This document shows positions 22,521 to 34,167 of a stretch of 64,000 bases of DNA, piece by piece. Every line of letters begins with the position of its first letter. Position 1 is the stretch's first letter. Where the stretch lies: the NCBI GenBank assembly GCA_943846685.1, contig OX044363.1:1-64000 (forward strand), in the 5' to 3' direction. This stretch comes from an uncultured Pseudomonadales bacterium. GTDB taxonomy: Bacteria; Pseudomonadota; Gammaproteobacteria; Pseudomonadales; Porticoccaceae. A model generated the notes under the pieces. That model was not told the origin of the DNA and did not search any database. It worked only from the letters and a program-made list of their open reading frames with translations. The position numbers and the translations under genes were made by a program.

Positions 22521-24452
22521 TTACTTGCCGTCTTGTTTCTCTTCTTCAGTATCTTCTTTTACTTCTTCAAACTCGGCATCCATGGCATCGTCACCAGCGG
22601 GCTGTTCACCCTCAGGTGCCTGACCAGCTTCGGCCTGTTCTGCATACATTTTCTGAGCCAGACCTGAAGAGGCTTCCGACAGTACCTTAGCGGCTTCGTC
22701 GATGGCGTCTTTGTCGTCGCCCTGAACAGCTTCTTCAACCTGCTTGATAGCAGCTTCAATGGCGCCCTTCTCTTCTTCAGAGGCCTTATCACCGGCTTCT
22801 TCAAGCGTCTTCTTGGCGGCGTGAGCCAGACCATCAGCTGTATTGCGCGCCTGAACCAGGTCAGCAAACTTCTGATCTTCGGCAGCATTGGCTTCAGCAT
22901 CCTGAACCATTGCATCGATCTCGTCATCCGAGAGACCTGAAGAGGCTTTAATAATAATCGACTGCTCTTTACCCGTGGCCTTATCTTTAGCGCCAACATG
23001 GAGGATACCGTTGGCATCAATATCAAAGGTCACTTCGATCTGTGGCATGCCGCGTGGTGCCGGTGGAATATCGGCCAGATCAAAACGTCCAAGAGATTTA
23101 TTACCTGTCGCCTGCTTGCGCTCACCCTGAACTACGTGGATGGTTACCGCAGTCTGGTTGTCGTCAGCGGTTGAGAAAATCTGTGATTTCTTGGTAGGAA
23201 TCGTCGTGTTTTTCTCAATAACCGGTGTGGCAACGCCACCCATGGTTTCGATACCCAGGCTCAGCGGGGTTACGTCGAGCAGCAATACATCGGTAACATC
23301 GCCAGAGAGTACCGCACCCTGCAGGGCAGCACCGACAGCAACAGCTTCGTCGGGGTTAACATCTTTACGCGGCTCTTTGCCGAAGAACTCTGTAACTTTC
23401 TCCTGAACCTTAGGCATACGCGTCTGGCCACCGACAAGAATAATCTCGTCGATCTCGCCAACTGACTTGCCAGCATCTTTCAGTGCAGTCTTGAGCGGCT
23501 GTAGTGAACGCTCAATCAGGTCTTCAACCAGTGACTCGAGCTTGGCACGAGTCAGCTTAACCACTAAGTGCTTAGGACCTGTTGCATCAGCAGTGATGTA
23601 GGGCAGGTTTACTTCAGTCTGTGCACTTGAAGAGAGCTCGATCTTGGCTTTTTCAGCAGCTTCTTTAAGACGCTGCATGGCCAGTGGATCGCCGTGAATA
23701 TCAATACCGCTGTCAGATTTAAATTCAGCTGACAAATATTCGATTAAACGCATATCGAAGTCTTCACCACCGAGGAATGTATCACCGTTGGTCGCCAGAA
23801 CTTCAAACTGCTTCTCGCCGTCAACATCGGCAATCTCAATAATCGAGATATCGAAAGTACCACCACCGAGGTCGTAAACAGCAACCACTGAATCACCAGC
23901 AGTTTTATCAATACCGTAGGCCAGTGCCGCAGCCGTTGGCTCGTTGATAATACGCTTAACATCGAGACCCGCAATACGACCGGCATCTTTAGTTGCCTGA
24001 CGCTGTGAATCGTTAAAGTATGCAGGAACAGTAATTACTGCTTCTGCAACTGTCTCGCCGAGATAGTCTTCAGCGGTCTTCTTCATTTTCTTCAATACTT
24101 CAGCGGAGATCTGCGGGGCAGCTTTGCTGTCGCCTTTGATCTCTACCCATGCATCGCCATTGTCTGCCTTAACAATTTTGTAAGGCACCATTTTGATATC
24201 TTTCTGTACAACATCGTCTTCAAAACGGCGGCCAATCAGGCGCTTTACCGCGTAAACTGTGTTGTGGGGGTTGGTTACTGCCTGGCGTTTAGCCGACTGT
24301 CCAACCAAGATTTCACCTTCGTCAGTGAACGCAACAACCGATGGTGTGGTGCGTGCGCCTTCTGAGTTTTCGATGACTTTGGGTTTATCTCCTTCGAGAA
24401 CGGACACACATGAGTTGGTCGTTCCAAGGTCGATTCCGATAATTTTGCCCAT
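22521..24452 (-). CDS. dnaK: Chaperone protein DnaK (Hsp70)
   Basis: 643 aa, full length. The ATPase domain starts [16 protein letters not shown] and includes the phosphate-2 loop [15 protein letters not shown] and [11 protein letters not shown]. The linker [16 protein letters not shown] leads into the substrate-binding domain, and the C-terminus is an acidic tail ending EEEKQDGK. It works with GrpE (upstream) and DnaJ (downstream). A second sigma-32-like promoter is present in the 150-bp gap after grpE, so dnaK may be transcribed both from grpE and on its own. Confidence 0.98.
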   Translation of the reverse strand: MGKIIGIDLGTTNSCVSVLEGDKPKVIENSEGARTTPSVVAFTDEGEILVGQSAKRQAVTNPHNTVYAVKRLIGRRFEDDVVQKDIKMVPYKIVKADNGDAWVEIKGDSKAAPQISAEVLKKMKKTAEDYLGETVAEAVITVPAYFNDSQRQATKDAGRIAGLDVKRIINEPTAAALAYGIDKTAGDSVVAVYDLGGGTFDISIIEIADVDGEKQFEVLATNGDTFLGGEDFDMRLIEYLSAEFKSDSGIDIHGDPLAMQRLKEAAEKAKIELSSSAQTEVNLPYITADATGPKHLVVKLTRAKLESLVEDLIERSLQPLKTALKDAGKSVGEIDEIILVGGQTRMPKVQEKVTEFFGKEPRKDVNPDEAVAVGAALQGAVLSGDVTDVLLLDVTPLSLGIETMGGVATPVIEKNTTIPTKKSQIFSTADDNQTAVTIHVVQGERKQATGNKSLGRFDLADIPPAPRGMPQIEVTFDIDANGILHVGAKDKATGKEQSIIIKASSGLSDDEIDAMVQDAEANAAEDQKFADLVQARNTADGLAHAAKKTLEEAGDKASEEEKGAIEAAIKQVEEAVQGDDKDAIDEAAKVLSEASSGLAQKMYAEQAEAGQAPEGEQPAGDDAMDAEFEEVKEDTEEEKQDGK

Positions 24453-24536
24453 TGGTTAATTCTCCGTTACTTTTCTTTAAAGCCTGTTTCCAGGGTTTGT
24501 ATTTAATTTGTTAAATCTGTTTCTGTGTATGTTTCT

Positions 24537-24566
24537 ATAGGTGGGTGCTAGTTCGACAAATTCAAG
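24537..24566 (-). promoter_or_regulatory. Possible sigma-32 promoter of dnaK
   Basis: On the minus strand CTTGAAT (24566-24560) is followed, after 14 bases, by CCCACCTAT (24545-24537). The -35 is near consensus (CTTGAAA); the -10 is a weaker match to CCCCATNT. It lies ~85 bp before the dnaK start. Confidence 0.45.
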
Positions 24567-24601
24567 GGCGGCGATATTTATTTAATACCACCGCCACTGA
24601 A

Positions 24602-25202
24602 TCAGGACGCGCTAGAAACCACCACCATCGCCGGTCTGATTAGACGACCATTGAGGGTGTAGCCCTTCTGAAACACATCCATCACTGTATTGGGTTCCAT
24701 ATCCGGGTTGGGGACCATGGAAACCGCCTGATGCAGGTTGGCATCAAAGGGCTCACCGGCTGGATCTACTGCTTCAATCTTGAAGCGCACCAGTACATCG
24801 AGAAAGCTCTTTAGGGTCAGCTCAATACCTTCGGCTATAGCTTTCTGGCTCTCATCTTCAGCATCGATAGCACTGAGTGCACGCTCGAGGTTATCGACCA
24901 CTGGAAGCAGGTCTGCAGAAAATTTATCCAGGGCAAATTTATGCGCATTTTCAACATCGCGCTCGGCACGGCGACGCATATTCTGCATCTCTGCCTGAAT
25001 TCTCAGCACATTGTCATTGGCATCTGCCACCTGCTGTTGCAGCTGCTCGGTTTCAGAGACCTGCTCTTCCTCAAGCAACTCCTGTTCAATTTCTTCGTTG
25101 CTGATGCCTTCGCTACCAGCTTCAGTTTCGTTCACCACTGGCATCTTCCGGCTGAACGGCATCTTGATCTTTTTGTTGGTCATTTTCTGTTTCGCGTGAC
25201 AC
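24602..25202 (-). CDS. grpE: Nucleotide exchange factor GrpE (N-terminal frameshift)
   Basis: GrpE releases ADP from DnaK. The long helix region ([33 protein letters not shown]) and the conserved [13 protein letters not shown] and [19 protein letters not shown] segments are clear. The longest single frame begins with a basic, unusual N-terminus ([14 protein letters not shown]). In the neighbouring frame a GTG at 25202, 7 bases after GAGGA, opens an acidic stretch ([20 protein letters not shown], then ASGE) typical of GrpE. Removing one C near 25130 joins it to [14 protein letters not shown] take this as the true start and the C as an insertion error. Corrected length ~199 aa. Confidence 0.88.
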
Positions 25203-25255
25203 ACCAATTCCTCACTTCGTTGGTTATATTGGCCATTATTTTTGGCTCTCCCTCA

Positions 25256-25283
25256 ATATGGGGACAAACTATTCAGTTTCAAG
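25256..25283 (-). promoter_or_regulatory. Sigma-32 heat-shock promoter of grpE
   Basis: On the minus strand CTTGAAA (25283-25277), 13 bases, then CCCCATAT (25263-25256): an essentially perfect match to the RpoH consensus CTTGAAA-N11-16-CCCCATNT. It lies ~55 bp before the GTG start of grpE and can drive grpE-dnaK-dnaJ. Confidence 0.88.
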
Positions 25284-25343
25284 CGATTGCGTAACGGCAA
25301 TCTGTTCTGTATAAATCTACCCAAGCTATAAGGTGCTAAAAAA

Positions 25344-27018
25344 TTGCTGCTATCTATAAATATCAACAACTACACATTGGTTGAATCCCTAGAGATTGAG
25401 TTCTCAAAAGGCACCACTGCCATCACTGGTGAAACCGGTGCCGGCAAGTCGCTGGTTCTCGATGCGCTGGGTATGGCACTGGGCGATCGCGCCGATAGCG
25501 ACACTATTCGCCACGGCAAAACAGCGCGCCGAAATCACCGCTACCTTTGATATCAGCAGTACCCCAGAGGCTAAAAACTGGTTACACAGCAATGACTTAG
25601 ATGCCGATGATCAATGTATTTTGCGTCGCCTGTACACCACAGAGGGCCGCTCAAGAGGTTATATCAACGGCCAGTCCTGCACCATGCAACAGCTGCAGAC
25701 TCTCGGCGATATGCTTACCGATATTCACAGCCAGCACGAACACCAGTCTCTTTTACGTCGCGAGACCCACCGCAGACTACTCGACGAATATGCCAACACT
25801 GTCGATCTGGCCAATCTTGTGGCAGAAAGTTTCCAGCTTTGGAACCGCGCGGATAAACAGTTAAAAAATCTTCTCGATCAGGCCGATGAATTAACTGCGC
25901 GCCGCGATCTGCTGACATTCCAGGTGCAAGAGTTGCAACAGTTAGGACTGGATAACAACGAACTCGATAATCTGGAAAAAGAGCAGCAGGCGCTGGCGAA
26001 TGCCGATCAGATACTGCAGGACAGTCACAGCCTGTTGGCAGTCTGTGATCAAGCTGAGAGTTTTAATATTCGCGATGGTCTCAATCGTGCGCTGACAATT
26101 TTATCTGGCTTAAAACACAAGCCTGAAGCGCTTGCTAATGCTGAGGAGCTTTTGCAGAGCTCAATGATTCAGGTGGAAGAGGCGATTCATGAGATCGACA
26201 ATCATATAGATCGTTTTGAAGCCGACCCAAAGCGCCTGCAACAGGTTGAGGAGCGACTCTCGGCAATCTTTCAGCTATCCCGTAAACATCGTGTTAATGC
26301 AGATCAGCTGGTCGAGACTTTGGAATCTTTGGAAGCGGAGCTGCAAGAGCTTAAAGGCGGCGGTGAGAGTATTGAAACGCTTCAGGAGAATCTGGAAAAA
26401 TTAGCGGCTGACTACAAAGCCAACAGTGCGAAGTTGAGTAAAAAGCGGGTTAAATCTGCGGCGGTGATGGCCGATGAAATTAATCAGCAACTGCAGCTAT
26501 TATCTATGCAGGGTGCTGAGTTGGTGGTTGCAACTTCGCCTGTGGGTGAGAGTGAGTTTCGCGGAACCGGCAATGAGGATATTGAGTTTCTAATTGCCAC
26601 CAATCCCGGGCAACCTCATAAACCTTTGCAAAAGATTGCCTCTGGCGGTGAGCTCTCTCGCGTAAGCCTGGCTATCCAGGTGGTTGCAGCAGCTCATTCT
26701 GAAATTCCGACGTTGGTGTTTGATGAGGTGGATGTTGGGATTGGCGGCAGTACGGCGGATGTTGTTGGCCAACTTCTTAAGCAGCTAGGTGATCGCGGTC
26801 AGGTGATCAGTGTCACTCATCAGCCTCAGGTGGCTGCTCATGCTCATCATCATTATCGGGCCAGTAAAGTGGTAGAGACTAATAGTGCTGAGTCGTTGAT
26901 GACGCCGCTTGATGATCAACAGCGGGTTGAGGAACTGGCGCGTATGTTAGGCGGCGCTAAGGTGACGGATCAGACGCTTTCTCATGCTTCTGAGTTGCTT
27001 AAGTTGGCATCAGCTTAG
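25344..27018 (+). CDS. recN: DNA repair protein RecN (frameshifted)
   Basis: RecN is an SMC-like ATPase acting in double-strand-break repair. The N-terminus has the Walker A ITGETGAGKSLVLDALG. The middle is coiled coil (~residues 150-370) and the C-terminus has the ABC signature IASGGELSRVSLAIQ and Walker B TLVFDEVDVGIGG. The start is TTG at 25344, 8 bases after AAGGTG. The frame breaks near 25529: dropping one C (GCGCGCCGAAATC to GCGCGCGAAATC) joins HGKTAR to EITATFDIS. Corrected length ~557 aa, normal. It is divergent from grpE. I see no convincing LexA box. Confidence 0.93.
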
Positions 27019-27057
27019 ATCTAAAATTTCTTTTTTTAAACGAATGCGACTGTGCTG

Positions 27058-27129
27058 CTGGAGGTCCCAGCCTTCGCTGGGATGACGGTGCTTCGTTTCG
27101 TCATACTGGCGTAGGCCAGTATCTTGGAG
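27058..27129. repeat. Compound palindromic element
   Basis: Two hairpins, TCCCAGC-cttc-GCTGGGA and ATACTGGC-gtag-GCCAGTAT, are joined by ATGACG...CGTCAT, which can pair, giving a cruciform-like REP/BIME-type element of ~70 bp. It lies 40 bp after recN. Similar GGTCCCAGC...GCTGGGATGA segments are common as dispersed extragenic repeats in proteobacterial genomes. Confidence 0.6.
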
Positions 27130-27174
27130 TTCAGTGCTCCAAACCAAAATACCCAGCAGATTACTGCACAAGTA

Positions 27175-27337
27175 AAAACCCAACCTTGAAGGGAGCTTTC
27201 AGATCAATCAGGGTCCGCTTATGGGTTTATAATTTTCAGATTGAGCGAAGACTTGTTTGAGTGAAACGAGTTGTCTGAGCGCTGAAAATTATAAACCCAT
27301 GGACCCGATCTGAAAGCTCCCTTCAAGGTTGGGTTTT
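27175..27337. repeat. 163-bp long imperfect palindrome
   Basis: The outer arms (27175-27205 and 27307-27337) are perfect 31-bp inverted copies beginning AAAACCCAACCTTGAAGG. After small bulges GGGTCC pairs with GGACCC, and inner 19-bp arms (ATGGGTTTATAATTTTCAG and its complement) pair again. The ~42-bp centre begins ATTGAGCGAAGACTTG and contains no open frame. It lies between convergent recN and pnp, next to the compound palindrome. With the terminator that follows it fills the 411-bp gap. It resembles a MITE or a large extragenic palindrome; no target-site duplication is evident. Confidence 0.75.
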
Positions 27338-27373
27338 GGGCCAAGACCCTCAATCTGCCTCAAATTAAAAAGC

Positions 27374-27408
27374 AAAAAAAATCCCCGATTAAAATCGAGG
27401 ATTTTTTT
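27374..27408. terminator. Bidirectional terminator between recN and pnp
   Basis: ATCCCCGAT-taaa-ATCGAGGAT is a 9-bp stem with one mismatch, flanked by A8 on one side and T7 on the other, so it can terminate both recN (+) and pnp (-). Confidence 0.8.
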
Positions 27409-27429
27409 GTACTTCAACAACAGCGACCA

Positions 27430-29571
27430 TTAAGCCTCTGGTGCAGCTTCCTCAGAAGGAGCAGCTGGGGCTTCAGGTGCAGTACCCTCTTCCGCCTGTG
27501 CTTCTTTGATAGACAGCTTCACACGACCGCGGTTGTCGATTTCCAGAACCTTAACGCGAACATCCTGACCTTCGCTGAGGTAATCGTTAACCTTGGCAAC
27601 ACGCTCTTGAGCGATCTGAGAGATATGAACCAGACCGTCAGTACCGGGCATAAAGTTAACAAATGCGCCGAACTCAACGATGCGAACAACTTTACCGTCG
27701 TAGATAGTACCTGGCTCTGGGTCGGCAACGATCGCAGCGATCGCTTCCATTGCAGAGTTCAGACCTTCTGTATCTTCAGAGTAGATCTTAACCGCGCCAT
27801 CATCAGTGATATCGATAGTCGAGTTATGCTCTTCACAAAGACCACGGATAGTTGCGCCGCCCTTACCAATAACGTCACGGATCTTGTCTGAATCGATCTG
27901 CATAACGCCCATACGCGGTGCAGTTTCAGCAACCTCGTCACGACCAGTAGCAATAACCTTGTTCATCTCATCGAGAATATGTAAGCGCGCGTCCATAGCC
28001 TGCTCAAGCGCGATTTCCATAATCTCTTCAGTGATACCTTCAATTTTGATATCCATCTGCAGAGCAGTGATACCAGCAGCTGTACCAGCTACTTTAAAGT
28101 CCATATCACCGAGGTGATCTTCATCACCCAAGATATCAGTCAGTACCGCAAAGCCAGCGTCTTCTTTAACCAGACCCATAGCAATACCAGCAACTGGTGC
28201 CTTAAGAGGTACACCAGCATCCATCAGCGCCAAGCTAGAGCCACATACAGAAGCCATAGAGCTTGAACCGTTAGATTCAGTGATCTCTGATACTACGCGC
28301 ATGGCGTAAGGGAAATCTTCTGGAGAAGGCAGTACAGCGTTGATGCCACGACGGGCTAAACGACCATGACCCACTTCACGACGGCTAGTGAAACCAATAC
28401 GGCCACATTCACCTACTGAGTAGGGAGGGAAGTTGTAGTGCAGCATAAACGGATCGTCGCGCTTTCCTTCAAGAGCATCGATCATCTGTGCATCACGGGT
28501 TGAACCCAGAGTTGCAGCAACAATTGCCTGAGTCTCGCCACGAGTAAACAGTGAAGAACCGTGAACCTTGTCGAGAATACCTACTTCAACGTTAATCGCG
28601 CGAACTTTCTTAGTGTCACGACCATCAATACGCGGCTCGCCACGAATGATACGACCGCGAACAATACTCTTTTCGAGTTTCTTGAACGAATCTTTAATAT
28701 CTTCGGCAGTTGGACCATCTTCAGCGATTAGCTGTTCGTTGGCACGATCGCGCAGAGCATTGATTTTTAACACACGCTCTTGCTTATCAACTGTCTGATA
28801 GGCTGCATCTAAATCAGTACCAATCAAATTGTTAAGCGCTAATTTCAGATCTGCATTTTCAACTTCTGCTTCCCAATCCCAACGTGGCTTGCCAGCTTCG
28901 GCAGCCAGCTCTGCAATAACAGAGATAACAGTTTGCATTTCCTGGTGAGCGAACAGTACGCCACCCAGCATAGTGTCTTCTGAAAGCTCGCTGGCTTCAG
29001 ATTCAACCATCAATACAGCATCCTTAGTACCAGCTACAACCATATCCAGTGAAGACTCTGCGAGTTCACTGTAAGTTGGGTTTAACAGGTAACCCTGGTC
29101 GTCGGTGTAACCAACGCGGGCACAGCCAACTGGGCCGTTAAAAGGAATGCCTGAGATAGACAGTGCAGCAGAGGTACCGATCATTGCGGCAATATCTGGA
29201 TCGATATTTTTCTCAGCAGACATAACAGTACAGACAACCTGCACTTCGTTTTTAAAGCCGTTCGGGAAAAGAGGACGGATAGGACGGTCAATAAGACGCG
29301 ACGTCAGAGTCTCTTTTTCGTTTGGACGGCCTTCACGCTTAAAGAAACCGCCGGGGATTTTGCCCGCAGCATAAGCTTTCTCAACGTAGTGAACACCCAG
29401 TGGGAAGAAGTCCATACCTGGCTTGGCTTCTCTTGCACCCACAACAGTACAGAGTACTGAAGTGTTGTCGATTGAACATAGAACTGCACCAGTCGCCTGA
29501 CGGGCGATACGGCCAGTTTCCAGAGTTACGGTGTGATTACCGTATTGAAACTTTTTAATTAAAGGAGTCAT
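27430..29571 (-). CDS. pnp: Polyribonucleotide nucleotidyltransferase (PNPase)
   Basis: 713 aa. PNPase degrades RNA 3' to 5' by phosphorolysis and is a degradosome partner. Two RNase PH-like domains are seen ([27 protein letters not shown] in the first; [17 protein letters not shown] and [17 protein letters not shown] in the second). They are followed by a KH domain ([17 protein letters not shown]) and an S1 domain ([25 protein letters not shown]). The tail is Ala/Pro/Glu rich. It follows rpsO with a 227-bp gap that includes a hairpin. Confidence 0.98.
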   Translation of the reverse strand: MTPLIKKFQYGNHTVTLETGRIARQATGAVLCSIDNTSVLCTVVGAREAKPGMDFFPLGVHYVEKAYAAGKIPGGFFKREGRPNEKETLTSRLIDRPIRPLFPNGFKNEVQVVCTVMSAEKNIDPDIAAMIGTSAALSISGIPFNGPVGCARVGYTDDQGYLLNPTYSELAESSLDMVVAGTKDAVLMVESEASELSEDTMLGGVLFAHQEMQTVISVIAELAAEAGKPRWDWEAEVENADLKLALNNLIGTDLDAAYQTVDKQERVLKINALRDRANEQLIAEDGPTAEDIKDSFKKLEKSIVRGRIIRGEPRIDGRDTKKVRAINVEVGILDKVHGSSLFTRGETQAIVAATLGSTRDAQMIDALEGKRDDPFMLHYNFPPYSVGECGRIGFTSRREVGHGRLARRGINAVLPSPEDFPYAMRVVSEITESNGSSSMASVCGSSLALMDAGVPLKAPVAGIAMGLVKEDAGFAVLTDILGDEDHLGDMDFKVAGTAAGITALQMDIKIEGITEEIMEIALEQAMDARLHILDEMNKVIATGRDEVAETAPRMGVMQIDSDKIRDVIGKGGATIRGLCEEHNSTIDITDDGAVKIYSEDTEGLNSAMEAIAAIVADPEPGTIYDGKVVRIVEFGAFVNFMPGTDGLVHISQIAQERVAKVNDYLSEGQDVRVKVLEIDNRGRVKLSIKEAQAEEGTAPEAPAAPSEEAAPEA

Positions 29572-29765
29572 AATTTTCCTTGGTATTTTTTACCATTTAG
29601 CGTCTTCACTTCGAATCTTTTTACGCTGCTCGGGTTACTGATAAATACCCTGGGGATATGCATCAGTAACTCGATCAACGGATTTGAGGTCGAAGGTCCA
29701 ACAGTTTAGTTTTGTGTTCGCAAATTTTATCTAGGTGGAATTATTTAATAGCCCAGATAGACAAA

Positions 29766-29788
29766 TGCGGTCCCTTTTGAGGACCGCA
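29766..29788 (-). terminator. Hairpin/terminator after rpsO
   Basis: TGCGGTCC and GGACCGCA form an 8-bp stem, followed on the minus strand by ATTTGTCT, only ~10 bp past the rpsO stop. The T-tract is weak, so partial termination or an mRNA-processing site between rpsO and pnp is likely. Confidence 0.6.
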
Positions 29789-29798
29789 CTGAGAACAC

Positions 29799-30068
29799 TT
29801 ATCGACGTAAACCAAGCTTCTTGATCAGCTGGCCATAACGCTCAATATTTTTGCCCTTCAGATAGTCGAGCAATTTGCGACGTTGGTTAACCATGCGAAT
29901 CAGACCGCGACGTGAATGGTGATCTTTTTTGTGATCGCCAAAGTGGTCCTGCAACTTGTTGATGTTTACGGTTAGCAGTGCAACCTGAACTTCAGGGGAA
30001 CCCGTGTCGTTCTCACATGTTGCATGCTCAGCTACTACAGCTGCTTTTTCTTCTGCACTCAGTGCCAT
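29799..30068 (-). CDS. rpsO: 30S ribosomal protein S15
   Basis: 89 aa, standard length. S15 binds 16S rRNA early in small-subunit assembly. Recognisable segments are [29 protein letters not shown] and [12 protein letters not shown], ending IKKLGLRR. It lies between truB and pnp in the conserved operon, ~125 bp after truB. Confidence 0.98.
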   Translation of the reverse strand: MALSAEEKAAVVAEHATCENDTGSPEVQVALLTVNINKLQDHFGDHKKDHHSRRGLIRMVNQRRKLLDYLKGKNIERYGQLIKKLGLRR

Positions 30069-30195
30069 GATACTTACTCCAATATGCGAATTAATAAAAT
30101 TCAGAATGCCCGCGCATATTTACAGACAACCTAATGAGTCACTCTAAACAACCAAACATTTAAAGAAACTCTTGAATTTTGAGATTATTTTCCGA

Positions 30196-31140
30196 CTATA
30201 AGTCTTCTACAACCAGTCTTTTCGGGGCTATTTTGCCGTCTTCGGTAACCGTAGCTACACCCAGAAAAGCACCGCCCTCGCGAAAGACGCGCACTATATC
30301 GCCTTCTTGCCCATTGCGAAAGGCCTGTGTTGACATTACTTCCTGGCCCATCTGGAAGTATGCGGCGACATCTTCGCTCAATTCCACGGCCATTCGGTCT
30401 GCAACAGGGATATCCATCGGCTTTAGCAGATGGTCTAACTGTTCTGGCTCGCAGCTCTCACGCAGTTCCTGCAGAGCCTCTAGAGAAATGGTTTCAGTTT
30501 CATGAAAGGGGCCAGCCAAGGTACGATGCAATGCACTGACGTGGGCGCCACAGCCAAGCATCTGCCCTAAATCATCCGCCAGGCACCTTATATAGGTACC
30601 TTTACTGCAGCGCACTTCGACATCCAACTCGGCAACCACGCCGGGGCGGAAGTCGACTATCTGGTAGTCATAGATAGTAATACTGCGCGCTGGGCGTTCT
30701 ACTTCTATACCCTGCCGCGCCAGCTTATACAGCGGCTGACCATTGTGTTTTAGGGCTGAGTACATTGAGGGAACCTGCTGAATCTCGCCTCTAAAAGTCT
30801 CTACCGCCTGATTGATCTGTTGCAGATCGATACCAGAGGCATCGGCCCGCGAAACTTCTTCTCCATCGCAGTCGCCACTCTCGGTGCGTACACCCAGAGA
30901 AAAGGTGCTGCGATAACCCTTATCTGAATCGAGGAGATACTGGCTAAACTTGGTTGCCTCACCGAGACAGATGGGCAGTACACCGGTAGCCAGTGGATCT
31001 AATGCGCCGGTATGCCCGGCCTTGTTGGCATCGAATAGACGCCTGACACGCTGCAAGGCGTGATTGGATGATAATCCCAGAGGTTTATCGAGCAGGAAAA
31101 TACCGTTGACTGAACGACCGCGTTTGCGTCTGCGAGCCAA
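30196..31140 (-). CDS. truB: tRNA pseudouridine(55) synthase
   Basis: 314 aa. TruB isomerises U55 in the T-loop of tRNAs. The catalytic Asp is in HTGALDPLATGVLPICLGEATKF, and the family motifs KGYRSTF and CSKGTYIRCLADDLG are present. The C-terminal PUA-like region spans the last ~70 residues. It follows rbfA with a 2-bp gap, so translation is coupled. Confidence 0.97.
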   Translation of the reverse strand: MARRRKRGRSVNGIFLLDKPLGLSSNHALQRVRRLFDANKAGHTGALDPLATGVLPICLGEATKFSQYLLDSDKGYRSTFSLGVRTESGDCDGEEVSRADASGIDLQQINQAVETFRGEIQQVPSMYSALKHNGQPLYKLARQGIEVERPARSITIYDYQIVDFRPGVVAELDVEVRCSKGTYIRCLADDLGQMLGCGAHVSALHRTLAGPFHETETISLEALQELRESCEPEQLDHLLKPMDIPVADRMAVELSEDVAAYFQMGQEVMSTQAFRNGQEGDIVRVFREGGAFLGVATVTEDGKIAPKRLVVEDL

Positions 31141-31142
31141 AC

Positions 31143-31541
31143 TTAGCTTTCCTCGTTGTCCGAGGGAGATTCTTTAGAAACAGACTCTTTAGAAACAGCT
31201 AAGTCAATCAGTGCTGAGAGATGCTGACCACGACGGCCACTCTCATCAAAATAGAAGGTCAATTTTGGCACTATGCGCAGCTTGATACTGGCAGCCAGCA
31301 ACTTGCGCAGATAGCCGGCAGCACCATTGAGTGCTGCAATGCCCTCGTCGATCTGCTGCTGCTCACGCTCTTCAACAAAGGTGACAAAGATTTTACCGTA
31401 GGCAAGATCGCGACTGATTTCGACGTCGGTGATATTGACCATCCCCACTCGCGGGTCGCGCACTTCATCGCGTATCAGTACAGCAACTTCCCGTTGAACT
31501 GCATCCGATACGCGTTCCGCGCGAGTAAATTCTCTTGGCAT
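31143..31541 (-). CDS. rbfA: Ribosome-binding factor A
   Basis: 132 aa. RbfA is a late-acting 30S assembly factor with a KH-like fold. The N-terminal REFTRAERVSDAVQREVAVLIRDEVRDPRVG and the ELTFYFDES-type C-terminal strand (KLTFYFDESGRRG) are typical. The tail is acidic and Ser rich. It lies between infB (21-bp gap) and truB. Confidence 0.96.
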   Translation of the reverse strand: MPREFTRAERVSDAVQREVAVLIRDEVRDPRVGMVNITDVEISRDLAYGKIFVTFVEEREQQQIDEGIAALNGAAGYLRKLLAASIKLRIVPKLTFYFDESGRRGQHLSALIDLAVSKESVSKESPSDNEES

Positions 31542-31562
31542 AGTAGTCTCTAGCTCTAGTGC

Positions 31563-34139
31563 TTACAGCGAGCGCTTAACCTGGGTGACATCATAGACTT
31601 CAATCAGATCGCCAGGTTTAACATCGTTGTAATCTTTTACGCCGATACCACATTCCATTCCGTTGCGAACGTCCTGGGCATCGTCTTTAAAGCGACGCAG
31701 TGATTCCAGTTCACCCTGATAGATAACAATATCGTCGCGCAGAACACGGATAGGTTTGTTGCGATAGACAACACCTTCAGTGACCATACAGCCGGCGATA
31801 GCGCCAAACTTGGGTGAGCGGAATACATCGCGAACTTCGGCGATACCGACAATCTCTTCCTTAGTTTCAGGTGCCAGCATACCCGAGAGGGCCTGCTTCA
31901 CTTCATCGAGAAGGTTGTAGATAACGCTGTAGTAACGCACTTCAATCTGTTCTTTCTCTGCCAATGCACGAGCAGTACCGCCGGCACGCACATTAAAGCC
32001 AAGTACAATTGCACCAGTAGTCAGTGCCAGATTGACATCAGACTCAGTGATACCACCAACACCAGAGGCAACAATATCCACCGCAACTTCATCGGTAGCA
32101 AAATCGTGAAGCGCTGAATTAATCGCTTCCAGAGAACCGCGAACATCGGTTTTAACAATCAGGTTGAGCTTGCTGACCTGATCGGCACCCATGTCGGTAA
32201 ACATATTTTCCAGCTTGGCGGCCTGCTGTCGTGACATACGCTCCTGACGGGCTTTAGTCTGACGCACTTCGGCAATTTCTTTGGCTCTGCGCTCATCGGC
32301 AACCACAAAGAACTCATCACCGGCATTTGGCGCTTCATCGAGACCCAGTATTTCTACAGGGATCGATGGGCCAGCTTCGGCAGTGGGCTTTTTCGCTTCG
32401 TCGGTCATGGCGCGAATCTTACCAACGCTCTCACCGGCAAGCATAAAGTCACCTTTGCGCAGAGTTCCCTGCTGAACCAGTGCAGTGGCCACAACACCAC
32501 GACCCTTATCAACACGAGACTCAACAATCACACCACGAGCCGGAACATCGATTGGCGCGGTTAACTCAAGCAGCTCTGACTGAAGCAATACAGCTTCAAG
32601 CAGCTCATCAATACCGTCACCGGTATGCGCCGATACTTTAATAAACTGTGTGTCGCCGCCCCACTCTTCAGGGATAACATCTTTGGCGGCCAATTCATTG
32701 ATCACACGCTCTGGATCGGCACCTTCTTTATCCATTTTATTAATCGCAATAACCAGAGGTACACCGGCTGCGCGAGCATGCTGAACAGCTTCTTCAGTCT
32801 GCGGCATAACACCATCGTCTGCTGCTACCACCAGAATAACCACATCGGTACTCTGTGCGCCGCGAGCACGCATAGCGGTAAACGCTGCGTGACCTGGGGT
32901 ATCGAGGAATGTCACCATGCCCTTTGGCGTATCTACGTGGTAGGCACCAATATGCTGGGTAATACCACCGGCTTCGCCAGAGGCGACACGGGATTTTCTA
33001 ATATAGTCGAGCAACGAGGTCTTACCGTGGTCAACGTGACCCATAACGGTAACAATCGGCGCTCTTGCTTCTTCAACGCCTTCGCTCTTAAGCTCTTCAA
33101 ACTGTTTGGCCAGTTCGTCTTCAACGGTTTCAGTGCTGGCTGCTACAGGCGTATGCCCGAGCTCTTCAACCACTAAGAAAGCAGTTTCCTGGTCAATCAC
33201 TTCATTCATCGAAGCCATGACACCCATTTTCATCAGCTGCTTAACAACCACGCCTGACTTGGTCAGCATCAGCTGAGCGAGATCGGCTACGGTGAGCTCT
33301 TCGGGAATCTGAACGTCTAAAACTTTCTTTTCAGTCGGCTTTTGGAAGGTGTGCTTGTTGTCCATTTTTAGCGGTGCGGCATTGCCGGAACTCAGGCGAG
33401 TTCTTTTTCGCGACGAGTCGTCCATATCCCGCAGACCCATACGACCTTTTTTCTTACCGCCTTTACCAGCTGGCTTTTTAGCCTTTTTGCCAACCTTGTC
33501 TTCGTCGTCAGCGGGCTTGCCGTGGCGACGGCCTTTTTCGTGGGCAGGTTCGGCGGCAGGTTTTACTGCTGGTGCTGCCGGCGCGGGCTTGGAAAGCTTT
33601 TTAGCTTCTTCAGCCTGGGCTGCTGCAACTGCTTCTGCAGCTTTGCGGGCTTCTTCTTCAGCTTTTTCAGCTAACTTCTGCTCGTCTTCCTCGACCTTGG
33701 ACTTGGAATCTTCCACCGCTTTACGGCGCGCTTCGGTAGCCGCCTGACGCTTTAATTCAACATCATCAACGGGCGATGAAGACACTTCAGGCGCTGGCGC
33801 TTCGGTAAGTGCCTGCTCTTCTGCTTCAGCCTGAGCCTTGATTTCTTCGTCGCTGCGCTTAACGTAAGTGCGCTTCTTGCGAACTTCGATATTAACCGTT
33901 TTGCGATTGCCAGACTTTAGCGTGCTGAGCGTTTTGCGTCGCAAGGTTATCTTTTTCGGCTCGCGAGCACTCTCTCCGTGCAGGCCTTTTAAATAGGCCA
34001 GCAGAGTCTGCTTCTCTTCATCAGATACCGCAGCATCTTCAGTCGTATGGTTTAGGCCTGCTTCTTTCATTTGCAAAAGCAAACGATCCACAGATGCGCC
34101 TACGGTTTTTGCCAGTTCACTTACTGTAACTTGAGCCAT
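31563..34139 (-). CDS. infB: Translation initiation factor IF-2
   Basis: 858 aa. IF-2 is the GTPase that brings fMet-tRNA to the 30S subunit. The long charged N-terminal part (Ala/Glu/Lys-rich, ~residues 95-260) is followed by the G domain with [27 protein letters not shown] and NKMDK, then beta-barrel and C-terminal domains that recognise fMet. The N-terminal IF2_N domain ([26 protein letters not shown]) is present. It lies 28 bp downstream of nusA. Confidence 0.98.
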   Translation of the reverse strand: MAQVTVSELAKTVGASVDRLLLQMKEAGLNHTTEDAAVSDEEKQTLLAYLKGLHGESAREPKKITLRRKTLSTLKSGNRKTVNIEVRKKRTYVKRSDEEIKAQAEAEEQALTEAPAPEVSSSPVDDVELKRQAATEARRKAVEDSKSKVEEDEQKLAEKAEEEARKAAEAVAAAQAEEAKKLSKPAPAAPAVKPAAEPAHEKGRRHGKPADDEDKVGKKAKKPAGKGGKKKGRMGLRDMDDSSRKRTRLSSGNAAPLKMDNKHTFQKPTEKKVLDVQIPEELTVADLAQLMLTKSGVVVKQLMKMGVMASMNEVIDQETAFLVVEELGHTPVAASTETVEDELAKQFEELKSEGVEEARAPIVTVMGHVDHGKTSLLDYIRKSRVASGEAGGITQHIGAYHVDTPKGMVTFLDTPGHAAFTAMRARGAQSTDVVILVVAADDGVMPQTEEAVQHARAAGVPLVIAINKMDKEGADPERVINELAAKDVIPEEWGGDTQFIKVSAHTGDGIDELLEAVLLQSELLELTAPIDVPARGVIVESRVDKGRGVVATALVQQGTLRKGDFMLAGESVGKIRAMTDEAKKPTAEAGPSIPVEILGLDEAPNAGDEFFVVADERRAKEIAEVRQTKARQERMSRQQAAKLENMFTDMGADQVSKLNLIVKTDVRGSLEAINSALHDFATDEVAVDIVASGVGGITESDVNLALTTGAIVLGFNVRAGGTARALAEKEQIEVRYYSVIYNLLDEVKQALSGMLAPETKEEIVGIAEVRDVFRSPKFGAIAGCMVTEGVVYRNKPIRVLRDDIVIYQGELESLRRFKDDAQDVRNGMECGIGVKDYNDVKPGDLIEVYDVTQVKRSL

Positions 34140-34167
34140 CGGTTGTCCTCTATTACACCCCGATTAA

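Noticed and set aside
25300..25343. LexA-like site (CTGTATAAATCTACCC) upstream of recN
   Set aside because: Only the first half matches CTGT-N8-ACAG; the second half differs at two of four positions, so SOS control is not supported.
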